DNA from: Thermohalobaculum sp035513135
Lineage (GTDB): Bacteria > Pseudomonadota > Alphaproteobacteria > Rhodobacterales > Rhodobacteraceae
Length of the DNA: 9,481 nt
Direction of reading: 5' to 3'
NCBI GenBank assembly: GCA_035513135.1
Contig: DATKCQ010000016.1
Coordinates: 1-9,481 of the forward strand
In this document: positions 1 through 6,959 of the stretch, piece after piece
Numbering within the stretch: the first letter of the stretch is position 1
How the letters are laid out: every line of letters starts with the position of its first letter
The notes under the pieces: model-generated
Told to the model about the DNA's origin: nothing
The model's input: only the letters and a program-made list of their open reading frames with translations
Databases searched by the model: none
Position numbers and translations under genes: made by a program

Positions 1-390
1 TTCTACGCCCTGATCATGCTGAGCGCCCGCTGGATCGGCCGGGTCGAGGGCATCTGGCCGCTGATGTTCTACGTCGTCGCCTTCCCCCTCGTCTTCTCGG
101 GCCTCGTCGTCTGGACCGTCTGGCGCGCGCCCGAGCCGGAGCACCTGCCGCTCTTCCTCGGCATGGCGGTGTTCGGCACGCTGGGGCTGACGCTGATCAG
201 CCAGGCCTTCCGCATGGGGGCGGCGGCGGTCGTCGCGCCGTTCGACTACACGGCGCTGATCTGGGCGAGCATCCTGGGATGGCTGGTCTGGGGCGAGATT
301 CCGGGCCTGTGGACCTATGGCGGCGCCGCCGTGATCATCGCCAGCGGCATCTACATCGTGCTCCGCGAGACCCGCAGGCCCCGCGCCTAG
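1..390 (+). CDS. DMT/EamA family transporter, C-terminal part (5' end outside window)
   Basis: The reading frame is open from base 1 to the TAG at 388-390, giving 129 residues. The first ATG (16-18) is probably internal, because the frame continues upstream of it into hydrophobic codons. The fragment has about four hydrophobic stretches, and its end reads like the second EamA repeat of drug/metabolite transporters: a small-residue helix (GMAVFGTLGLTLISQAFRMG), then APFDYTALIWASILGWLVWGE, then a last helix ending in a basic tail (RETRRPRA). Proteins of this family are inner-membrane exporters or importers of small metabolites with ten helices, so roughly the last four are visible. The substrate cannot be told. 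It is followed by 192 bp without a gene before the lyase. No canonical terminator with a T-run is seen after it. Confidence 0.85.
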   Translation, partial: FYALIMLSARWIGRVEGIWPLMFYVVAFPLVFSGLVVWTVWRAPEPEHLPLFLGMAVFGTLGLTLISQAFRMGAAAVVAPFDYTALIWASILGWLVWGEIPGLWTYGGAAVIIASGIYIVLRETRRPRA

Positions 391-433
391 ACCCGGGGGG
401 GTAGACCGGCGGGCGGCCGCGCGCGCGAGGGCC

Positions 434-446
434 GATTCAAAGAATC
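434..446. repeat. Short inverted repeat GATTC-AAA-GAATC
   Basis: Five-base arms around three A residues lie just upstream of the candidate promoter of the lyase gene, in a patch less GC-rich than its surroundings. It could be a protein-binding half-site pair, or chance. Nothing else supports it. Confidence 0.2.
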
Positions 447-448
447 CC

Positions 449-480
449 TTGCATTCAGCGGCTTGGCCTCGTGCACAATG
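449..480 (+). promoter_or_regulatory. Candidate promoter of the lyase gene
   Basis: A TTGCAT box at 449-454 could act as a -35 element. The best -10-like hexamer, CACAAT at 475-480 (4 of 6 to TATAAT), lies 20 bp away, longer than the ideal spacing, and it overlaps the operator-like inverted repeat at 471-485. The gap between the transporter and the lyase is the only place a promoter for the lyase could sit in this window. The elements themselves are weak matches. Confidence 0.25.
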
Positions 481-485
481 TGTAC
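471..485. promoter_or_regulatory. Operator-like inverted repeat GTGCACA-A-TGTGTAC
   Basis: Seven-base arms flank a single central base, with one mismatched pair (GTGCACA against GTACACA when folded). It lies about 100 bp upstream of the lyase start. The same arm, GTGCACA/TGTGCAC, forms the perfect palindrome at 2815-2830 upstream of the nitrilase gene. Two such sites in front of two neighbouring catabolic genes suggest a shared dimeric regulator, which is not encoded in the window. Its family cannot be told from the site alone. Confidence 0.45.
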
Positions 486-568
486 GCCCGGCGCCGGTCC
501 CGCCGCGCCCGCGCGTTTGTGCTGGACGGCGGGGGCGCCACCGTTCTAGGCAGGGGCATTGGTTGGAT

Positions 569-572
569 GGAG
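569..572 (+). promoter_or_regulatory. Ribosome binding site supporting the ATG start at 583
   Basis: GGAG lies 10 bases before the ATG at 583. The alternative in-frame TTG start at 559 would put this motif inside the coding region and add eight residues (MVGWSCQG) without family character. The ATG is therefore preferred. Confidence 0.45.
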
Positions 573-582
573 TTGCCAGGGC

Positions 583-1803
583 ATGCCGCTTCTGCATTTC
601 CGCCGGCCGCCGCGGATTGTCGAGCACCTCGGCGTCAGCCCGCTGCCCGGCCCCTATCCGGAGCGCCTCGAGGCGCTGTTTTCCCGCGCGCTCTCGGACA
701 CGGCGATTGCCGAGATCCGCGGCTGGCCCGGCTATGCGCCGACCCCGCTCTTCGGCCTCGACCGGCTGGCCTCGGCGCTCGGCCTCGGGGCGGTGCTCTA
801 CAAGGACGAGGCGGCGCGCTTCGGGCTTGGCTCGTTCAAGGCGCTGGGCGGGGCCTACGCCGTGCTGCGGCTGCTCGCCGACCGGCTGGGCGTCAGCCCG
901 GCGGAGCTGCGCGCCGGGCGCGCCCGTGACGGCGCCGCGGCGCTGACCGTGGCAACCGCGAGCGCCGGCAATCACGGGCGCTCGGTGGCCTGGGGGGCGC
1001 AGCTCGCCGGCTGCCGCTGCCGGGTCTACCTGCACACGGCGGTCTCGCCGGGCCGCGCCCGGGCGATCGAGGCGCTGGGCGCCGAGGCGGTGCAGGTCAG
1101 GGGCAGCTACGACGACGCCGTGCGGCTGTGCGCCGGGGAGGCGGCGGTGCGCGGCTGGCTGGTGGTCTCGGACACCTCCTACGAGGGCTACCTGCAGGTG
1201 CCCCGCCAGGTGATGGCGGGCTACACGACGCTGGCCGCCGAGGCGCTGGAGCAGGCCGGGGCGCCGGTCACGCACCTCTTCGTGCAGGCCGGCGTCGGTG
1301 GGCTGGCGGCGGCGCTGGCGGCGCGCTTCTGGATGCAGATGGGCGCGGCGCGGCCCCGCCTGGTGGTCGTCGAGTCCGAGCACGCGGCGGGCCTGATGGC
1401 CAGCGCCCGGCGCGGCCGGGCGAGCCCGGTCCGGGTGCGCCACGAGACGGTGATGGGCGGCCTGAGCGCCGGGGCCCCCTCGCTGATCGCCTGGGAGATC
1501 GTGCGCCGGGCGGCCTCGCACTTCGTCACGGTGCCCGATGCGCCGGTCGGCGCGGCGCTGCGCCTGCTGGCCTCGGGCGACGCCGGCCACGGGCCGGTCG
1601 AGGCCGGCGAGTGCTCGGCCGCCGGCGTGCTCGCGCTGATCGGCGCCGCCTGCAACCCGGAGGTCCGGACGGCCATGGGGCTCGACGCCGGGGCCCGGGT
1701 GCTGCTGATCGGCACCGAGGGGATCACCGACCCGGCGAGCTGGCAGGCGACGACGGGCGGCGACGGGCCGGGAGACGCCGAGAGCACGCCTGACGCCCGG
1801 TGA
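583..1803 (+). CDS. dpaL: Diaminopropionate ammonia-lyase-like PLP enzyme (fold type II)
   Basis: The 406-residue product resembles E. coli YgeX/DpaL (398 residues), a cytosolic homodimer that splits 2,3-diaminopropionate into pyruvate and two ammonia. The motif YKDEAARFGLGSFKALGG (73-90) matches the family motif, with K86 as the PLP-binding lysine. Other family marks are GNHGRSVAW (129-137), VVSDTSYEGY (194-203, the conserved Asp at 197), the glycine loop QAGVGG (235-240), and TEG near 378-380. In E. coli the base before GNHG is Asp120, proposed with Lys77 to form a two-base mechanism. Here it is Ala128, in a SAGNH context like that of threonine dehydratases. The fold and PLP role are secure; the exact substrate is not. 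Alternatives are a one-enantiomer diaminopropionate lyase or another beta-eliminating ammonia-lyase. The gene converges with the nitrilase gene and shares an upstream operator-like repeat with it. Confidence 0.82.
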   Translation: MPLLHFRRPPRIVEHLGVSPLPGPYPERLEALFSRALSDTAIAEIRGWPGYAPTPLFGLDRLASALGLGAVLYKDEAARFGLGSFKALGGAYAVLRLLADRLGVSPAELRAGRARDGAAALTVATASAGNHGRSVAWGAQLAGCRCRVYLHTAVSPGRARAIEALGAEAVQVRGSYDDAVRLCAGEAAVRGWLVVSDTSYEGYLQVPRQVMAGYTTLAAEALEQAGAPVTHLFVQAGVGGLAAALAARFWMQMGAARPRLVVVESEHAAGLMASARRGRASPVRVRHETVMGGLSAGAPSLIAWEIVRRAASHFVTVPDAPVGAALRLLASGDAGHGPVEAGECSAAGVLALIGAACNPEVRTAMGLDAGARVLLIGTEGITDPASWQATTGGDGPGDAESTPDAR

Positions 1804-1820
1804 GGCCGCCGCCTCAGCCG
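1798..1820. terminator. Stem-loop over both stop codons of the convergent pair
   Basis: TGAGGC (1801-1806) and GCCTCA (1811-1816) pair around a four-base CGCC loop. The stem extends by CGG/CCG (1798-1800 with 1818-1820) if one G at 1817 bulges. The arms include the TGA of the lyase gene and the TGA of the nitrilase gene on the other strand. The position fits a bidirectional terminator, but there is no T-run on either side, so any stop would be Rho-aided or partial. Confidence 0.35.
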
Positions 1821-2731
1821 CTGGCGCTGCGGGCCGCGGCGGCGGTCAGGTCGACCGTGGCGAGCCGGGCGAGGCGGCCGTCGGCCTGCTCGGGCCAGTG
1901 CGCCATGTTGAGCACGCCGCCGTCGCGGCGAACCGCGGCGACCGCCGAAAGGTCGGCTTCGGCGAGGACCCAGCCGGGGCGGTCGAGCTCGCCTTGCGCC
2001 AGGATGCCGGTCATCGGGAAGCCGCGGTCGGGCGGGCAGAAGATGCCCGCCGCGCCGGTGGTCAGGTCGAGCGCCTGGTTCCACTCGGCGGCGCCCACGG
2101 TGGGCGCCTGCACGCTGATGCACTGGCCTTCGAGCGCCCGGGCGCGGGCGCCGATGCGCACCCGGCTCGCGCCCGACAGCGCCTCGGTGCAGGAGGGGGC
2201 GAGGAGGATCTCGACCCCGGCCTCGACCATGGCGCGGCCGATCAGCGGGAACTCGACGTCGTAGCAGATGGCGATGCCGATGCGTCCGAGCGCGGTGTCG
2301 AAGACCCGGACCTCGCGGCCGGGGTGGATGTGGAAGACCTCGCGCTCGTAGCGCGTCATGATCAGCTTGTCCTGCGCGCCGATGGCGCCCGACGGCGTGA
2401 CCAGCCGGGCGCGGTTGACGGCGCGGCCGTCGGCGCGGCGCACCAGCGCGCTGCCGGCGCAGATGTGGACGCCGTGCGCCGCGGCGAGGCGGGCGTGCAG
2501 GGCGTCGGCGCGGGGCAGCCACGCGGTCTGGGCGTCGATGCAGCGCACCAGGTCGGCCGCCGTCTCGCGGCCCTCCAGCGTGGCGAGCTCGAGGCCGGCC
2601 CATTCGGGAAAGACCAGCAGCCCGGCGCCCTGCCCCGCCGCCTCGGCGACCCAGGCCGCGAGCTTGTCCTCGTAGGCCGCCCAGCTGCCGAGGAACTCGC
2701 ACGGATAGGCGGCGGCGGCGATGCGAACCAT
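1814..2731 (-). CDS. Nitrilase-superfamily amidohydrolase, Rim1-like subgroup
   Basis: This is a 305-residue carbon-nitrogen hydrolase. The catalytic triad is visible: Glu43 in FPEWAGLE, Lys122 in AQDKLIMT, and Cys156 in ICYDVEFP. Glu131 in RYEREVF is likely the second structural glutamate. The stretches RYEREVFHIHPG, PSCTEALSGASRVRIGARARALEGQC and GFPMTGILAQGE match what I recall of the Rim1-like nitrilase subgroup, some of whose members carry an N-terminal GNAT acetyltransferase domain. Here that domain is absent. Family members hydrolyse amide or related C-N bonds through a cysteine thioester, releasing ammonia or an amine; the substrate of this subgroup is unknown. The start is backed by GGGGAG five bases upstream (2742-2737). 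The gene has its own upstream gap with a palindromic site, so it is probably transcribed alone. A true N-carbamoylase is less likely: the Lys-Cys spacing is shorter than I recall for that family. Confidence 0.85.
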   Translation of the reverse strand: MVRIAAAAYPCEFLGSWAAYEDKLAAWVAEAAGQGAGLLVFPEWAGLELATLEGRETAADLVRCIDAQTAWLPRADALHARLAAAHGVHICAGSALVRRADGRAVNRARLVTPSGAIGAQDKLIMTRYEREVFHIHPGREVRVFDTALGRIGIAICYDVEFPLIGRAMVEAGVEILLAPSCTEALSGASRVRIGARARALEGQCISVQAPTVGAAEWNQALDLTTGAAGIFCPPDRGFPMTGILAQGELDRPGWVLAEADLSAVAAVRRDGGVLNMAHWPEQADGRLARLATVDLTAAAARSASG

Positions 2732-2814
2732 CGGAACTCCCCGATCCGGAACCGCGTGGGCGTCTCGGTTGCGACCTTATCGCCCGGGTCCTTCGGGGGG
2801 AAGTGGCGCAAAGG

Positions 2815-2830
2815 TGTGCACATGTGCACA
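2815..2830. promoter_or_regulatory. Perfect 16-bp palindrome, likely operator for the nitrilase gene
   Basis: TGTGCACATGTGCACA reads the same on both strands. It lies 84 bp upstream of the nitrilase ATG, at the edge of the only clearly AT-rich patch in the window (about 2831-2880). It shares the GTGCACA arm with the site at 471-485 before the lyase gene. Placement just downstream of a -35-like box on the minus strand would suit a repressor. Confidence 0.55.
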
Positions 2831-2858
2831 TATGGTTAAGTTATTGATATCGTTGCAA
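2829..2858 (-). promoter_or_regulatory. Candidate promoter of the nitrilase gene
   Basis: On the minus strand TTGCAA (2858-2853) is a fair -35 box. With an 18-bp spacer the -10 position reads CATATG (2834-2829), only 3 of 6 to consensus, and touches the palindrome. The AT-rich context supports a promoter in this patch more than the hexamers do. Confidence 0.3.
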
Positions 2859-2928
2859 TCTCGCCGTGAACGATTTTCGGAGACCCGTGCGCGCGCCGAT
2901 GGCGCGGGCGGCGATTCCGCCGGCGGAG

Positions 2929-2944
2929 CGCGGCTAGAGCCGCG
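2929..2944 (-). terminator. Hairpin downstream of the hydantoinase gene
   Basis: CGCGGC and GCCGCG (2929-2934, 2939-2944) pair around a TAGA loop, about 41 bases beyond the TAA of the hydantoinase gene. A looser inverted repeat, CGATTTC/GAAATCG (2943-2949, 2978-2984), lies between it and the stop. No T-run follows on the minus strand, so a Rho-independent role is doubtful. In such GC-rich DNA a 6-bp stem can arise by chance. Confidence 0.25.
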
Positions 2945-2985
2945 ATTTCCGGGCCGCAAAGTGCGTCCGCTTCGCTCGAAATCGT

Positions 2986-5037
2986 TTAGTCCACCGGCTC
3001 GGCTAGGCGGGGGCGGCCGGTGGCGGTGGCGGTGACGGTGGCCTCGACCAGCAGGCGCTTGCCCTCGATCTCGGCGTCGCGGACCTCGGTCGAGAGCGCG
3101 AGGTGGACCTCGGCCGCGCCGGCCTCGGCGGCGGCGGCGCGGGCCAGGGCGCCCAGCGCCGCCTCGGCGGCGGCCTGCGCCTCGGCGAGGCTGGCGAAGT
3201 CGCGCGCGCCGCCGGGCAGGTGGGCGCGGAAGCGGCCCTCGCCGGGGCAGGTGATGGCGGCCGTGCGCGCGATGCGCACCTGGCCGACCACGGCGCCGAT
3301 GGCGTTGGCGACGCCGGCATGGGCGGGGATCACGCTCTCGGCGTCGAGGGCCGCGGCGACGGCCGGGTAGTAGGTGGGGGCCGGGGCGCCGAGGCCGATC
3401 AGCGGCACGCTCAGCGACAGGCGCGGGCGGACCAGGCCGGCGTGGCGGTCGAGCGCCGCCTGGGCGAGGAAGGACCGGCTCGGCTCGGGGCGCTCGAAGC
3501 CGTCCTCGGCGAAGGCGGCGTCGAGCACCACCTCGGCCGAGCGGCGGATCAGCGCGTCGAGGATGCGCCGCGCCAGCGTTTGGGCATCGGCGGCCACCGG
3601 GCGGCCATCGTTGCCGCGGCTGCGCGCGAGGAGGCGGGTGGCCTTCTCGGCCGCGCCGGCGTCCCAGGCGGCGTGCAGGCCCAGCACGTGGGCGGCGTCG
3701 GACGGCGTCAGGCCCGAGACCATCACGACTCCGCGCGAGACCAGGCGCTTCAGCGCGCTGCGCATGAGGCGGGTGCGCAGCACCTCGGCCGCAGGGCGCG
3801 GGCCGTCCGTCAGCTCCGCGACGACGCGGGCCTCGTGCGCGTCGAGTTGGGCATCGAGGCCGCTGGCGCCGGCCGGGTCGGGGGCCACAAGGAAACGCCC
3901 GGCGAGGTCGGTCACGTGCTCGGCGGCGAGGTCGCGCTCGAGCGCGTCATGCACCAGCGCCGCATGCTCGGCGGCGATCAGCGCCACCGGGATCAGCCGG
4001 CGCGGGCCGAGGCTGAGGCGGGTCTCGAGGCCGGCCGCGGCGAGGCCGACCTCCGAGTCGCCGCCCAGCCCGTGCGTGGTCATGGCGACCGCCTCGACCA
4101 TGGTGCGCCAGCCGCCGACGCGCGCCCCGGCGGGGTCGAGGCGTGGACGGCCGCCGGCCAGCACGGCGATGTCGGTGGTGGTGCCGCCGATGTCGGAGAC
4201 CACCGCATCGGCGCGCCCGGTCAGCCAGGAGGCGCCGACCAGCGAGGCGGCGGGGCCGGACAGGATGGTCTCGATCGGCCGGAGCCGGGCGAATCCGGCC
4301 GAGACCAGCGCGCCGTCGCCACGCACCACCATCAGCGGCGCGGCGATGCCGCGCGCGTCCAGGATGCGCCCGGCGGAGGCGATCAGCCGGTCGATCAGGC
4401 CGATCAGGCGGGCGTTGAGCAGCGCGGTGAGCGCGCGCCTGGGGCCGCCTACCTTCGGCGAGAGCTCGTGGCTGCAGGTGACCGGGCGGCCGGTGCGGGC
4501 GCGGATCAGGTCGCGCGCGGCGATCTCGTGGGCGGGATTGCGCACGGCGAAGTAGGCGCACACGGCATAGCCCTCGGCCGGGGCCTCGGCCAGCCAGGCC
4601 CCGAGCGCGGCGACGTCGGGGGGCGCGATCTCCTCGCCGGTCGGGGCGTGGCCGCCGGGGATGATCAGCATGGGGTCGCCGCCCAGCGCCTCGGCGATGC
4701 CGGCGCGCCGCGCGTCCGCCGCGTCGAAGCCGATCATCACCAGGCCGACCCGGCCGCCCTGCCCCTCGACCAGCGCGTTGGTGGCGAGCGTGGTCGACAG
4801 CGAGACCAGCGCGATGCGCTCGGGGCCGACGCCGGCGGCGTGCATGGCGGCGCCCACCGCCGCGCCGATGCCGCGGGCGAGATCGTCGCGCGTGGTCAGG
4901 CGCTTGGCCGCGGCGATCACCGCGCCGGGACCTTCGGCGAGGCGCGACTCGTCGATCAGCACCGCGTCGGTATAGGTGCCGCCGGTGTCGACGCCGAGCA
5001 GGATGCGGGGGGCGTGGCGGCCGGGGGGCTCGGTCAT
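2986..5037 (-). CDS. Hydantoinase/oxoprolinase family protein (HyuA-type ATPase subunit)
   Basis: This 683-residue protein has the ASKHA ATP-binding fold of HyuA, the 5-oxoprolinase N-terminal half and acetone carboxylase beta subunits. Seen are the first phosphate loop GVDTGGTYTDAVL (15-27), STTLATNALVEG (81-92), RGDGALVS (239-246), SGPAAS (260-265), the second phosphate loop DIGGTTTD (282-289) and THGLGGDSE (321-329). The C-terminal part (APAPTYYPAV, IPAHAGVANAIGAVVG) is typical of the roughly 680-residue class. Known relatives use ATP to phosphorylate and open cyclic amides such as 5-oxoproline or N-methylhydantoin, or to activate ketones, usually with a HyuB-type partner. None is encoded nearby in this window, so the reaction is open. 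The start has GAGG eight bases upstream (5049-5046). It is divergent from the small gene at 5177 and is separated from the nitrilase gene by 254 bp. Confidence 0.85.
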   Translation of the reverse strand: MTEPPGRHAPRILLGVDTGGTYTDAVLIDESRLAEGPGAVIAAAKRLTTRDDLARGIGAAVGAAMHAAGVGPERIALVSLSTTLATNALVEGQGGRVGLVMIGFDAADARRAGIAEALGGDPMLIIPGGHAPTGEEIAPPDVAALGAWLAEAPAEGYAVCAYFAVRNPAHEIAARDLIRARTGRPVTCSHELSPKVGGPRRALTALLNARLIGLIDRLIASAGRILDARGIAAPLMVVRGDGALVSAGFARLRPIETILSGPAASLVGASWLTGRADAVVSDIGGTTTDIAVLAGGRPRLDPAGARVGGWRTMVEAVAMTTHGLGGDSEVGLAAAGLETRLSLGPRRLIPVALIAAEHAALVHDALERDLAAEHVTDLAGRFLVAPDPAGASGLDAQLDAHEARVVAELTDGPRPAAEVLRTRLMRSALKRLVSRGVVMVSGLTPSDAAHVLGLHAAWDAGAAEKATRLLARSRGNDGRPVAADAQTLARRILDALIRRSAEVVLDAAFAEDGFERPEPSRSFLAQAALDRHAGLVRPRLSLSVPLIGLGAPAPTYYPAVAAALDAESVIPAHAGVANAIGAVVGQVRIARTAAITCPGEGRFRAHLPGGARDFASLAEAQAAAEAALGALARAAAAEAGAAEVHLALSTEVRDAEIEGKRLLVEATVTATATGRPRLAEPVD

Positions 5038-5095
5038 CGCAGGGGCCTCGGGGCGGGCGGATCGCCCGGCCTCATGGACTCGAACGGGCGGCGAT

Positions 5096-5129
5096 GCAAG
5101 CGGGATGTCGGGGCAAGCGCGATGTCGGG
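5096..5129. repeat. Tandem direct repeat, two 17-bp units
   Basis: GCAAGCGGGATGTCGGG (5096-5112) is followed at once by a copy with one change, GCAAGCGCGATGTCGGG (5113-5129). The pair lies between the divergent starts of the hydantoinase gene (5037) and the small gene (5177). A 17-bp period puts the copies on different helix faces, so cooperative binding of one regulator is not obvious. It may be a local slippage duplication. Confidence 0.6.
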
Positions 5130-5163
5130 GCGGCCGAGTGCACTACCCTCACGGCGAAGGAAG

Positions 5164-5172
5164 AGGAGGAGG
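5164..5172 (+). promoter_or_regulatory. Strong ribosome binding site for the small gene at 5177
   Basis: AGGAGGAGG ends four bases before the ATG at 5177, with its first AGGAGG seven bases away. It fixes that ATG as the start and rejects the in-frame upstream ATGs (4976 onward), which would run across the start of the hydantoinase gene. Confidence 0.7.
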
Positions 5173-5176
5173 AACC

Positions 5177-5491
5177 ATGATCTACCGGGTGCGCGCACGG
5201 CTGAGGGCCGGGACCGAGGCGGCGCTGCTGCGGCGGCTGAGCGACGGCTCGGTGGCGGGCCAGAAGCCGGACGGGGCCGAGATCGTCGCCGCGATGGAGC
5301 GGGCGGTGATCGGCCCGGACGGCGCGGTGCGCTGGAGCGAGACCTGCTATTGCTCGCCGCCGCTCAGGCACGAGCGCGAGACCGTGCTGGACGCGCATTT
5401 CGAGGCCATCGAGACCGAGCCCGCCGGGGCCCACGAGCGGCTCGAGGGCGCGCCCCTGATGGCGCACCTGCGGCGCGCCGCCGGGGGCTGA
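5177..5491 (+). CDS. Conserved-looking hypothetical protein, 104 residues
   Basis: I do not recognise a named family. The product is small, soluble and charged, with no signal peptide or membrane helix. It starts MIYRVRARLRAGTEAALL, a beta-strand then helix pattern, and has QKPDGAEIVAAMERAVIGPDG (29-49), then RWSETCYC with a Cys-x-Cys pair at 57 and 59 and His65 nearby, and a glutamate-rich end. The layout would suit a small alpha/beta (ferredoxin-like) domain; that is a guess. Being a real gene is supported by the very strong Shine-Dalgarno sequence, codon use like its neighbours, and a tight convergent fit to the end of the LivF gene (24 bp). It is divergent from the hydantoinase gene, with the 17-bp repeats between them. 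The function is unknown. Confidence 0.75.
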   Translation: MIYRVRARLRAGTEAALLRRLSDGSVAGQKPDGAEIVAAMERAVIGPDGAVRWSETCYCSPPLRHERETVLDAHFEAIETEPAGAHERLEGAPLMAHLRRAAGG

Positions 5492-5515
5492 GCGCCGCCC
5501 GGCCCGGCCGCGCGG

Positions 5516-6196
<681 letters not shown>

Positions 6197-6197
6197 C

Positions 6198-6959
6198 TCA
6201 GGCCTCCGCGCCGAGATAGACCTCGCGCACCAGCGCGCTGGCACGCACCGCGTCCGGGGGGCCCGAGAAGATCACCCTGCCCTCGGCCAGCACGGAGATC
6301 CGGTCGGCGAGGCGAAAGACCGCGTCCATGTCGTGCTCGATCAGCAGCATCGGCACGCGGCCCCTGAGCCCCAGCAGCACGCGGGTCAGCGCCGGCGTGC
6401 CGCCCGCGCCGATGCCGGCCATCGGCTCGTCGAGCAGCAGCAGCCGGGGCGCCAGCGCGAACGCCATGGCCAGCTCGAGCTGGCGCAGCTCGCCGTGGCT
6501 GAGCGCCGCCGCCGGCACGCCGGCGCGGTCGTCGAGGTCGAACTGCGCCAGCACGTCGAGCGCCGGCCGGGTGAGCTGCGCGTCCCGCATCACCGGGCGC
6601 ATCATTGGGCGCATGAGGCCAGGGCCGCGCCGCTCGCGCCCCTGCACCGCCAGCATGACGTTCCTGAGCGCCGAGAACTCGAGCGCCACCGAGGAGACCT
6701 GGAAGGTCCGCCCCAGCCCGAGCCGCGCCCGGCCCGCCACCGAGAGCCGCGAGACCTCGCGCCCGCCGATGCGGATCTCGCCCGCGTCCTGGCGGAGCTG
6801 GCCGGCGATGATCTGCACCAGCGTCGACTTGCCCGCGCCGTTCGGCCCGATCAGGGCGTGGATCTCGCCTCGCATCAGCGTGAGGTCCACCCCGCCGGCC
6901 GCCTGCACGGCACCGAAGCGCTTGACCACGCCGCGCAATTCGAGCACCGGCTCAGCCAT
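6198..6959 (-). CDS. livG: ABC transporter ATPase, LivG type
   Basis: The 253-residue product is the second ATPase of the importer and pairs with LivF as a heterodimer. Visible are Walker A GPNGAGKST (38-46), Q-loop GRTFQ (Q87), signature LSHGELRQLELAMA (153-166), Walker B LLLLDEP (173-179), and the switch histidine in LLIEHDMD (H209). The insertion between Q-loop and signature holds a short repetitive RPMMRPVMR (117-125), of the kind that varies among LivG proteins. After Walker B, PMAGIGAGGT replaces the commoner acidic GxGxxET pattern. Its ATG overlaps the stop of the LivM gene by eight bases (ATGGCTGA), so it is translated by coupling; no strong Shine-Dalgarno is seen. Confidence 0.9.
   Translation of the reverse strand: MAEPVLELRGVVKRFGAVQAAGGVDLTLMRGEIHALIGPNGAGKSTLVQIIAGQLRQDAGEIRIGGREVSRLSVAGRARLGLGRTFQVSSVALEFSALRNVMLAVQGRERRGPGLMRPMMRPVMRDAQLTRPALDVLAQFDLDDRAGVPAAALSHGELRQLELAMAFALAPRLLLLDEPMAGIGAGGTPALTRVLLGLRGRVPMLLIEHDMDAVFRLADRISVLAEGRVIFSGPPDAVRASALVREVYLGAEA
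6203..6207 (-). promoter_or_regulatory. Ribosome binding site that sets the LivF start
   Basis: GGAGG on the minus strand lies six bases before the ATG at 6196, inside the last codons of the LivG gene. It is the clearest Shine-Dalgarno sequence within the transporter operon. Confidence 0.6.

Noticed and set aside
559..582. TTG start eight codons upstream for the lyase gene
   Set aside because: The ATG at 583 has GGAG ten bases upstream, and the added residues do not look like family sequence.
2832..3035. Plus-strand open frame starting at the ATG beside the palindrome
   Set aside because: It runs into the end of the hydantoinase gene on the other strand, has no Shine-Dalgarno, and gives a low-complexity basic protein.
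5138..5143. GTGCAC as a third copy of the operator
   Set aside because: Only the six-base core is present and the flanking bases do not continue the inverted repeat.
6197..6244. Upstream in-frame start for the LivF gene
   Set aside because: The extra 16 residues lie inside the LivG gene; GGAGG six bases before 6196 and the family N-terminus fix the later start.
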